The notes under the pieces were generated by a model, which did not search any database, was not told where the DNA came from, and saw only the letters and a program-made list of their open reading frames with translations. Positions 1-7,405 of a stretch of DNA of 64,000 nt are shown here, piece by piece (within the stretch, counting starts at the first letter, position 1; every line of letters starts with the position of its first letter). A program made the position numbers and the translations under genes. The stretch covers positions 530,685 through 594,684 of the forward strand of contig NZ_QAJI01000003.1 of NCBI RefSeq assembly GCF_003852495.1, written 5' to 3'. This DNA comes from Taibaiella sp. KBW10 (GTDB lineage: Bacteria; Bacteroidota; Bacteroidia; Chitinophagales; Chitinophagaceae).

Positions 1-1
1 A

Positions 2-298
2 ATCTTTAATAATGGCATGCAACTGAGTGCGGATGCACTGGCAGCCTTTTATCATGCTATCATGATCCGTAGCGACAAAACGGAATGGTTGCAGCAAAAT
101 AAGCGCATCCCGATACAATGGATTATCGGCAATGAAGACAATGCCACTCCGATGGCAGAAGCCCTTAGCCAATGCCATTTATCTGCGGTCAACGAAGTGG
201 CCATATATAAACCCTGCGGACATATGAGTATGATGGAACTCCCGGATCGCCTGGCCAAAGACTTGCGTTATTTTGCCGATTATGTTTACTCTTTTTAA
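2..298 (+). CDS. alpha/beta-fold hydrolase, C-terminal part (5' end outside window)
   Basis: The reading frame is open to the left edge of the window, so only about 98 C-terminal residues are visible. The segment WIIGNEDNATP looks like the strand and loop that carry the acidic member of an alpha/beta hydrolase triad, and KPCGHMSMMELPDRL looks like the loop with the catalytic histidine followed by the final helix. This is the usual ending of a serine-type alpha/beta hydrolase of the epoxide-hydrolase/esterase group. It stops 9 bases before the uvrB start, so the two are probably co-transcribed. The nucleophile region is not in the window, so the substrate cannot be guessed. Confidence 0.7.
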   Translation: MFNNGMQLSADALAAFYHAIMIRSDKTEWLQQNKRIPIQWIIGNEDNATPMAEALSQCHLSAVNEVAIYKPCGHMSMMELPDRLAKDLRYFADYVYSF

Positions 299-307
299 CG
301 TATCCAC

Positions 308-2326
308 ATGAAATTTACACTACACGCGCCTTATAAGCCGGCGGGAGACCAACCCACGGCCATTACGCAGCTCACGCAGGGCGTAGAAGAAGGGGATGTT
401 TTTCAGACGCTCTTAGGCGTAACCGGTTCAGGAAAGACCTTTACCATGGCCAATATTATTGAAAATGTACAAAAGCCAACCCTGATCCTTACCCATAATA
501 AAACCCTGGTGGCACAGCTTTACGGAGAGTTCCGGCAGTTCTTTCCCGACAATGCTGTTAACTATTTTGTGTCTTACTACGATTATTATCAGCCGGAGGC
601 TTATATGCCCGTAAGTGATACTTATATTGAAAAAGACCTTGCCATTAATGAGGAACTCGAAAAGCTACGCTTACGCACAACCACCGATCTGTTGAGCGGC
701 AGGCGCGACATTCTGGTCGTGGCTTCCGTTTCCTGTATCTATGGTATGGGTAATCCTACGGAATATGAGAATGGGATTATCCGCATTGCCCAGGGCGATA
801 TTGTCTCCAGAAACGGCTTATTACATAACCTGGTCAATTCTCTTTATAACCGTTCCCAGGGAGAGTTTTCCCGGGGTACCTTCAGGGTAAAAGGCGATAC
901 GGTAGACATTAATTTACCTTATGTAGATTATGGCTATCGCATTACTTTCTTTGGTGATGAGATTGAGGAAATTGAGAGTTTTGAAATTGAATCGGGAAAA
1001 AGGATCGGCAAAATGGAAAATGCGGCTATCTTCCCGGCAAACCTTTATGTGGCCCCTAAAGATCAGATGGGGCAGATCGTAAAAGACATACAGGATGAGC
1101 TTTTCGCACAGGTAGATTATTTTAAAAGAGAAGGAAAGCATATCGAGGCGCAACGAATTAAAGAGCGGGTAAATTATGACCTGGAGATGATGCAGGAATT
1201 GGGCTATTGTAGTGGCATTGAGAACTACTCCCGTTTCCTGGACAGAAGGAATCCCGGCACACGCCCCTTCTGTTTATTGGATTATTTCCCCAAAGACTTT
1301 TTGTTGTTTATTGATGAGAGCCACGTAACCATCCCGCAGATCAGCGGTATGTATGGAGGAGACCGCTCCCGCAAAATGAATCTTGTGGACTTCGGTTTCC
1401 GTTTGCCTTCCGCTCTGGATAACCGGCCGCTCAACTTCAATGAATTTGAAAATTTATTAAACCAGGTAGTCTTCGTGAGTGCCACACCCGGCAATTTTGA
1501 ATTGAACACCACAGAAGGTTTGGTGGTAGAGCAGGTCGTACGTCCGACGGGTCTTTTAGATCCGCCGATTGAGGTACGCCCCAGCCTGAACCAGATTGAT
1601 GACCTGCTGGAAGAAATCGACCAAAGGGCCAAACGTAATGAAAGAATATTGGTGACGACGCTGACCAAAAGAATGGCGGAAGAACTGGATACCTATCTGA
1701 AACGCATCAATGTCAATTCACGGTATATTCATAGCGAGGTAGACACCCTGGAACGTGTAGAAATCTTAAGAGATCTGCGTTTAGGCAATATAGATGTACT
1801 GGTAGGCGTAAACTTATTGAGGGAGGGACTCGATCTACCCGAAGTCACCCTAGTGGCCATTCTGGATGCCGATAAAGAGGGTTTCTTAAGAGATGAACGC
1901 TCGCTGACCCAAATGTCGGGACGCGCAGCCCGTAACTCGGAAGGTATGGTGATCTTCTATGCCGATAAGATTACGGATAGTATGCAGCGCACGATGGATG
2001 AAACGCAACGCCGGCGCGAAAAACAGATCGCATATAATACCGTACATGGCATCACACCGACTACCGTACACAAATCGGTAGAACAGATCATGAAGCAAAC
2101 CTCGGTACTGGATATCAAACATTATGATGAAGGTAATGTCCTGGCTATAGACGATACGATTGCAGCAGAAGATTTTGTAGAATATAAAACCAAGTCATCT
2201 TTGCAAACGGCTTTAGACAAAACGAAGAAAGCAATGCAAAAAGCCGCAAAAGATTTAGACTTTATGGAAGCAGCAAGGCTCAGAGACAAAATGTTTGCCA
2301 TGGAGCAGGAGTTGAAGAATATGTAA
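308..2326 (+). CDS. uvrB: UvrABC system protein B (excinuclease helicase subunit)
   Basis: UvrB receives damaged DNA from UvrA, verifies the lesion and recruits UvrC for incision in nucleotide excision repair. At 672 residues it has normal family length. Visible motifs are the Walker A GVTGSGKT (residues 37-44), the beta-hairpin YYDYYQPEAY (about 90-99) that inserts between the strands, the DESH helicase box (about 335), the SGRAARN motif VI region, and a C-terminal UVR domain (about 630-672, KAAKDLDFMEAARLRD) that binds UvrC. It starts at the ATG just after the hydrolase stop and is followed by a strong palindromic terminator. uvrA (60667) and mfd (18944, minus strand) lie in the same window; uvrC is not seen. 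Confidence 0.98.
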   Translation: MKFTLHAPYKPAGDQPTAITQLTQGVEEGDVFQTLLGVTGSGKTFTMANIIENVQKPTLILTHNKTLVAQLYGEFRQFFPDNAVNYFVSYYDYYQPEAYMPVSDTYIEKDLAINEELEKLRLRTTTDLLSGRRDILVVASVSCIYGMGNPTEYENGIIRIAQGDIVSRNGLLHNLVNSLYNRSQGEFSRGTFRVKGDTVDINLPYVDYGYRITFFGDEIEEIESFEIESGKRIGKMENAAIFPANLYVAPKDQMGQIVKDIQDELFAQVDYFKREGKHIEAQRIKERVNYDLEMMQELGYCSGIENYSRFLDRRNPGTRPFCLLDYFPKDFLLFIDESHVTIPQISGMYGGDRSRKMNLVDFGFRLPSALDNRPLNFNEFENLLNQVVFVSATPGNFELNTTEGLVVEQVVRPTGLLDPPIEVRPSLNQIDDLLEEIDQRAKRNERILVTTLTKRMAEELDTYLKRINVNSRYIHSEVDTLERVEILRDLRLGNIDVLVGVNLLREGLDLPEVTLVAILDADKEGFLRDERSLTQMSGRAARNSEGMVIFYADKITDSMQRTMDETQRRREKQIAYNTVHGITPTTVHKSVEQIMKQTSVLDIKHYDEGNVLAIDDTIAAEDFVEYKTKSSLQTALDKTKKAMQKAAKDLDFMEAARLRDKMFAMEQELKNM

Positions 2327-2350
2327 TGATACAAAAGAATAATTGTCTGT

Positions 2351-2380
2351 ATGGCGGCCGGTACCGGCCGCCATATTTTT
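2351..2380 (+). terminator. uvrB terminator: uninterrupted 24-bp palindrome plus T-run
   Basis: Bases 2351-2374 are fully self-complementary with no spacer (arms ATGGCGGCCGGT / ACCGGCCGCCAT), followed by ATTTTTAT. The position 24 bases after the uvrB stop and the T-run on the plus strand fit a Rho-independent terminator. Confidence 0.8.
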
Positions 2381-2508
2381 ATCCTGCCTTATCCGTGACG
2401 GGTCCGAATCGTATTGGATATAAGGGATAAATTGCCCAAAAATTAATCCCTTTTTATCTTAAAATCACACTGAATTGCGTAACTTGTAAGGACTCCAAAA
2501 CATGTATT

Positions 2509-3438
2509 ATGAAAGTTACCGTAGTAGGTGCAGGTGCTGTAGGCGCGACTTGTGCTGACAATATTGTAAGAAAGGAAATTTGTGATGAGCTCGTAATTGT
2601 AGATATCCTTGAAGGATATGCAGAAGGGAAAGCCTTAGACCTGCAACAGTGCTCTTCCCTTTTGGGTTTTGATGTACACATTACCGGAACCACCGGCGAT
2701 TACAGCCGTACCGAAAATTCCGATATTGTAGTCATTACCGCAGGCATTCCCCGGAAACCGGGTATGACCCGTGAAGACCTGATCGGGACGAATGCCGGTA
2801 TTGTAAAAACGGTAGCTGATCAGATCCTTAAATATTCTCCGGATACCATTCTTGTCGTCGTGGCCAATCCTATGGACACGATGACCTATCATGTCTTAAA
2901 ATCTACGGGTTTACCGAAGCATAAGGTGATCGGTATGGGTGGCGCCCTGGATTCAGCGCGCTTCAAAACCAATCTGCAAAAGATGCTAAACTGCTCCCAA
3001 AATGATTTGCAGGCGACCGTAATCGGCGGACATGGCGACACAACGATGATTCCCCTGACCCGATTAACAACGCTGAACAACCTACCAATCACAGATGTAT
3101 TGACCAGAGATCAATTAGACAAAGTAATTGCCGATACGATGGTGGGCGGTGCAGCCTTAACGAAATTATTGGGTACTTCGGCATGGTATGCGCCCGGCGC
3201 GGCGGCTACAATGGTGTTAGAGTCTATCGTAAGGAATAAGAAAAAGATCTTTCCTTGCTCGGTCTATCTGGAAGGAGAGTATGGACAGGAAGACATTTGC
3301 ATAGGGGTGCCGGTTATTTTAGGGAAAGATGGCTGGGAAGAAATCATTGATCTGAAACTGAATGCGGAAGAACAGGAAAAGTTTAACCAAAGTGCTGCCG
3401 CAGTCCGAAAAATGAACGCGGTTCTGGATACTTTATAG
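2509..3438 (+). CDS. mdh: malate dehydrogenase (NAD, LDH-like type)
   Basis: Interconverts malate and oxaloacetate in the TCA cycle in the cytoplasm. The 309 residues match the LDH-like MDH type of Bacteroidota. The N-terminus holds the Rossmann nucleotide loop GAGAVGA (7-13), an acidic residue ending beta-2 (IVDI) that selects NAD, the substrate-loop arginines in GIPRKPGMTRED, and the catalytic histidine in IGGHGDTT (His175). It stands alone between two hairpins, so it is probably monocistronic. The assignment to malate rather than lactate rests on the Arg-containing specificity loop. Confidence 0.95.
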   Translation: MKVTVVGAGAVGATCADNIVRKEICDELVIVDILEGYAEGKALDLQQCSSLLGFDVHITGTTGDYSRTENSDIVVITAGIPRKPGMTREDLIGTNAGIVKTVADQILKYSPDTILVVVANPMDTMTYHVLKSTGLPKHKVIGMGGALDSARFKTNLQKMLNCSQNDLQATVIGGHGDTTMIPLTRLTTLNNLPITDVLTRDQLDKVIADTMVGGAALTKLLGTSAWYAPGAAATMVLESIVRNKKKIFPCSVYLEGEYGQEDICIGVPVILGKDGWEEIIDLKLNAEEQEKFNQSAAAVRKMNAVLDTL

Positions 3439-3483
3439 GGTATATCCTTAAAACCCTTTGCGCATATAAATACATTGACCGGT

Positions 3484-3511
3484 AAGCCCATCCCCGCTAT
3501 CGGATGGGCTT
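3484..3511 (+). terminator. mdh downstream hairpin
   Basis: A perfect 10-bp stem AAGCCCATCC/GGATGGGCTT with an 8-base loop lies 45 bases after the mdh stop. The following bases (TATACATATC) lack a real T-run, so this may be a weak terminator or an mRNA 3'-end stabiliser. Confidence 0.6.
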
Positions 3512-3622
3512 ATACATATCTGCCGGCATGATTGAGGCCCGAGATGCAGGATATAAAACAAAAAATTAATACCTGTTTACCCTCAACTAATGGGATAATT
3601 GTGCAACTTTAAATAAAAAAAG

Positions 3623-4186
3623 ATGCAGAAAATACTCTTTGTTGACCGGGATGGCACTTTGGTGCTGGAACCGGAGGATTATCAGATCAACAGTCTTGAT
3701 AAAGTCATCTTTTATCCTGAAGTCTTTCAATACCTGTCCCGGATTGCAAAAGAACTGGATTTTGAATTGGTGTTGGTGACGAACCAGGACGGCTTGGGTA
3801 CTGATTCCTTCCCGGAAGAGGGATTCTGGCCGGCACATGATTTTATTATGAAATCCTTTGCCAATGAGGGGGTTTATTTTTCACAGGTTTTTATTGACAA
3901 ATCCTTCCGGCAGGAACAAAAACCGACCCGAAAACCGGGTATCGGCATGTTGTTGTCCTATATCAATAATGAAGATTATGATTTGGCCCATTCTTTCGTG
4001 ATCGGCGATCGGATAACTGATGTACAATTGGCTTACAATCTCGGTGCTAAGGCCATTTTTATCGCCAACGACGAGCTATTGGGCGCACACGAAATTGATC
4101 ATAAAGAACGCCTGGATACTACGATTGCTTTAAAAACAACTTCCTGGAAAGCAATCTATGACTTTTTAAAGCACCTTCCGGCATAA
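3623..4186 (+). CDS. HAD-family histidinol-phosphatase-like protein (HisB N-domain type, stand-alone)
   Basis: The 187 residues follow the N-terminal phosphatase half of bifunctional HisB, which dephosphorylates histidinol phosphate. The HAD nucleophile motif is FVDRDGT (Asp8, Asp10), followed by VTNQDGLGT (motif II) and IGDRITDVQLA (motif IV). The imidazoleglycerol-phosphate dehydratase half is absent, and no other his gene is visible in the window. The zinc-loop cysteines of the E. coli enzyme (CPH..DECDC) are replaced here by FIDKSFRQEQKPTRKP, which as I recall is usual in Bacteroidota HisB. It could instead be a moonlighting HAD phosphatase. Its stop is 36 bases from that of the convergent receptor gene. 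Confidence 0.8.
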   Translation: MQKILFVDRDGTLVLEPEDYQINSLDKVIFYPEVFQYLSRIAKELDFELVLVTNQDGLGTDSFPEEGFWPAHDFIMKSFANEGVYFSQVFIDKSFRQEQKPTRKPGIGMLLSYINNEDYDLAHSFVIGDRITDVQLAYNLGAKAIFIANDELLGAHEIDHKERLDTTIALKTTSWKAIYDFLKHLPA

Positions 4187-4222
4187 CATCACTGAAGCAT
4201 GCAGCGCAAGTTCAAAAGTGGT

Positions 4223-6619
4223 TTAGATCCGGTTCATCTCCTCCTGGTTAGCTTTGGGCGTCTCTTCTTTAGGCTTTGCTTTTCCGCTGTTGAACGTATA
4301 TCGCAGCGTCAGGGAAAGGTATCGGGAATCACGGTAAACATAACGTGCTCTTAAAATAGTGTTGACGGTTGAATGATACCGCATCACGCCTGTTTTGAAT
4401 AAATCATTTGCATTCAGGCTCATGGCGAGTTTATTGTCCAGCAGGCGATAGGTAAGCCCGGTACTTACGCTCCAGGTATTGCGGAACTGCATTACCCCGG
4501 CATTATTCGGAAAGATATAATACCCGCTTAGGTCTAGCAATAGGTTCTTCTTTTTGGTTATGCTAAACTGATTATACAGGGATGCATAGCCGGAAAAGCT
4601 CTTGCTATCGGGCACTTCGGCCCTGGTCGACTTAATGTTATAATGGGACAAGCTTAGCTGAGGCGTCAATAACCATCGTCCGAAAAGATTATGGTTGGCA
4701 CTCAGATTAAGGCTCAGCAAATCATAACCTAAAAAATTGTCTACTATGGTTTCGCGCAGAGGGGTATTCAGTTTGGTAAGTTCAATCTCACTAAAGGCAT
4801 CACGGGAACGATAATAGCTAAGGTTACCGGTCCATTTTTGCAGATAAATATACGTCAACTCTATGTTATGGCTAAAGTATGGTTGTACGGAAGGGTTTCC
4901 ATGGGTATACGCATACTGACTATGATACCAACGAAACGGATTGACCATTCCGAACTGCGGCCGGTCTATACGACGGGCATAGTTCAGGCTAAAAGCATTC
5001 TGCTCATTTGGGTTATAACTCAGGTCTGCGGAGGGAAATAGTTGAAAGTATTGATTAAGCGCCTTCGTCTGATACACCTCGCTCCATCCTTTTGTTTGTG
5101 TGTTTTCGGCTCTTAATCCAAACATCATACTCCACTGCCTGATTGTTTTGGCCGCTTTTATATATACTGCCTGTGTATTTTCATCATATTGAAAATGATC
5201 AAAGCGTTGCGGATCCGGCACCCAGTCGTGATTACTATATTCATAAAATGAGGTCTTGTTCCGATTACGGATAAAGGTAAGTTTTCCACCAAAAGAAAAG
5301 GTGGCCATGCTTAGCGGTAAGTCTACACCAAGATTAGCGGTAGTAATATCCATATGCTGGCCATTACCGGATTGATAGGGATTGGACATGCCGGTCTGTA
5401 TGCCATCTTTATCAAAATTGAAATACAAAAATTCTTGCTCGCGGTCAAAGCGGTTCGCGAACTGATCAAGATCAAACCTTATTTTCTTTCCGCTGGTATC
5501 AAACTGGTACACATAATTAAGGTTCCAGGCATAGCTCTCCATATTTTCCGGATTCACCCCCGACATTAAGAGACTAGAATCTGCTATCACAGACTGGTTG
5601 TAGATTTGCGTTTTGTTGGCTTCTGTATTATTCCGATCCGAGCGGTTCCATAATAGAGAAGCACCTATAGCCTGTTTTTTATTAATTGCATAATCCACTC
5701 CAAGCGCCAATGAAGGAGCTTGTGTCTTTCCGATTTGTGTATTATCTTCTCTCCAATGCTGCGCGACAAAATAAATATCATTCGTGCCATACATCCAGGA
5801 TTTCCGGTTGGCGAAACCTAGCGTCGCATTCATCTGCCATTTACCAAAATTTGCATTCAGGTTGACATCTGCCTGCTGACTAAAATATTTTGCATGACTT
5901 AAAGTAAGCGAACCTGTACCCATTATACCTTTATCTCTATTACCTTTCAGTACAATATTAATATAACCGTTACGGCTTTCGGCATCCAGCGCCGCCGATG
6001 GATTTTTAATGATTTCAATTTTCTCTATCTGCTGTGCCGGCAGGGATTTCAGGTATAAGGCCAGTTGGCCGGGATCCATGCGCTGCCATTTGCCATTAAT
6101 CATGACATTTGCCGCTCCTTTTCCCACGATGGTAATGGCATCATCGACAACAGAAAGCATGGGCACGACTTTCAGCAGGTCAAACACGCTACCGGCAGAT
6201 ACGTTCTGCGGACTAAAAATCAGCTTCCCTTCCTCCATACGCAGGCCGGGCCTCATTCCTTTTACCTGTACGGCATCTAATTCTTTGGTTTGAATATCCT
6301 CAACTTTCAGTATTCCTAAATCTACAGATTGATCTACGCTAAGGGTTTGTCGATAAAGCGTTTGCCCCCAATAGCTGATGCTCAGCATATACATTTCTTT
6401 TTGCACAGCCAGGGAAAAGCGGCCTTCCTCATCGGTCGTCGCTACCTGTACCACCTGGTTAGTATCGGAAGACAGACTTACTGATACAAAAGCCGCGATC
6501 AGGTCTTCGGAGTTGTGCTGCTGTACCCGGCCGCTTATGGTGTATTGCGCGAAGCCGCTTGTAACAAGACCAAAAGATAAGCACATCAGAAGAATGAAAG
6601 GAGCAAAGCGAAGGTTCAT
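4223..6619 (-). CDS. TonB-dependent outer-membrane beta-barrel protein (OMP_b-brl_3 type)
   Basis: The 798 residues start with a signal peptide ending near GFAQ. A carboxypeptidase-regulatory-like beta-sandwich (about 26-105, YTISGRVQQHN..., TTDEEGRFSLAV) comes next, then a TonB plug-like region (about 115-225, DAVQVKGMRPG, VMINGKW, IEKIEIIKNPSAALDAES) and a long aromatic, alternating beta-barrel to the C-terminus. This is the order of the large Bacteroidota family of SusC-unrelated TonB-dependent receptors. The ligand is unknown. No SusD-like partner or visible TonB box is present. It is divergent from the ECF sigma factor at 6851, which might regulate it, but no operator was recognised in the 231-bp gap. 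Confidence 0.85.
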   Translation of the reverse strand: MNLRFAPFILLMCLSFGLVTSGFAQYTISGRVQQHNSEDLIAAFVSVSLSSDTNQVVQVATTDEEGRFSLAVQKEMYMLSISYWGQTLYRQTLSVDQSVDLGILKVEDIQTKELDAVQVKGMRPGLRMEEGKLIFSPQNVSAGSVFDLLKVVPMLSVVDDAITIVGKGAANVMINGKWQRMDPGQLALYLKSLPAQQIEKIEIIKNPSAALDAESRNGYINIVLKGNRDKGIMGTGSLTLSHAKYFSQQADVNLNANFGKWQMNATLGFANRKSWMYGTNDIYFVAQHWREDNTQIGKTQAPSLALGVDYAINKKQAIGASLLWNRSDRNNTEANKTQIYNQSVIADSSLLMSGVNPENMESYAWNLNYVYQFDTSGKKIRFDLDQFANRFDREQEFLYFNFDKDGIQTGMSNPYQSGNGQHMDITTANLGVDLPLSMATFSFGGKLTFIRNRNKTSFYEYSNHDWVPDPQRFDHFQYDENTQAVYIKAAKTIRQWSMMFGLRAENTQTKGWSEVYQTKALNQYFQLFPSADLSYNPNEQNAFSLNYARRIDRPQFGMVNPFRWYHSQYAYTHGNPSVQPYFSHNIELTYIYLQKWTGNLSYYRSRDAFSEIELTKLNTPLRETIVDNFLGYDLLSLNLSANHNLFGRWLLTPQLSLSHYNIKSTRAEVPDSKSFSGYASLYNQFSITKKKNLLLDLSGYYIFPNNAGVMQFRNTWSVSTGLTYRLLDNKLAMSLNANDLFKTGVMRYHSTVNTILRARYVYRDSRYLSLTLRYTFNSGKAKPKEETPKANQEEMNRI

Positions 6620-6850
6620 AAAAGTATTTAGTGTGGTTTGTGTCGTATGGGCTGTAACATATGTAGCAGTTCAAAGCATACACTGTATATGGCATTTGCC
6701 TATCAAGACTTTGTAATGCCTGCAGGCGTTGGTAAAGAAAGCATTTTAGCGCAGCTATTTCCTGGCTTTTGCCTTAATTTTAGAAAATAATAACATTCCA
6801 TTCCAACCTATAGGCTTGTAAGTGCATCCTTATATAAAAAGCAATCAATT

Positions 6851-7405
6851 GTGATAAACGAACCCCTTTTAAACGAATGCAAGTCGGGCAACCGACAGGC
6901 GCAAAGGGCGGTGTATGATTACCTGGCACCTAAGCTCTATAGCACCTGTAAACGATACCTGAAGCAAAATGAGGAGATTGAAGATGTATTGTCAGAAGCC
7001 TTTGTAACGATCTTTACGAAAATGCATACCCTCAAAGCGGTCGAAGCGCTGGTCTCCTGGGCAAGAAAAATTGCCGTGAACCAATGCCTGCAGCTCTTGC
7101 GCAAGCAGGTAAACTTCAATCTTTCCTTAGATGACATCAAGCAAGAGCCGGCATATGACCGCTCTGCTCATCATGAGGTCGAACACAAGGATCTGCTGCA
7201 ATTGCTCCAGTTCCTCCCGGACGGATGCCGCTCGATCTTTAATCTCTTTGCTATAGAAGGTTATGCCCATAAGGAGATCGCAAGTATGCTGGACATCTCG
7301 GAGGGGACTTCAAAGTCCCAGTTAAACGTTGCTAAGAACAAATTGCAACATTTGGTTAATGCTTATTATTATCAAAAATCAACAAACAATGGAATCGCAA
7401 AATAA
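6851..7405 (+). CDS. ECF-type RNA polymerase sigma factor
   Basis: The 184 residues have sigma-70 region 2 (about 12-80, core EEIEDVLSEAFVTIFTKM) and region 4 (about 118-172, LLQFLPDGCRSIFNLFAIEGYAHKEIA split over the helix-turn-helix, then ISEGTSKSQL). This is the layout of extracytoplasmic-function sigma factors. The start is GTG; no earlier in-frame ATG fits. The 3' end overlaps the ATG of the vWA/plug protein by 17 bp, the usual sigma/anti-sigma arrangement. A signal sensed across the inner membrane by the neighbour is therefore likely. Target promoters are not identifiable here. Confidence 0.95.
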   Translation: MINEPLLNECKSGNRQAQRAVYDYLAPKLYSTCKRYLKQNEEIEDVLSEAFVTIFTKMHTLKAVEALVSWARKIAVNQCLQLLRKQVNFNLSLDDIKQEPAYDRSAHHEVEHKDLLQLLQFLPDGCRSIFNLFAIEGYAHKEIASMLDISEGTSKSQLNVAKNKLQHLVNAYYYQKSTNNGIAK

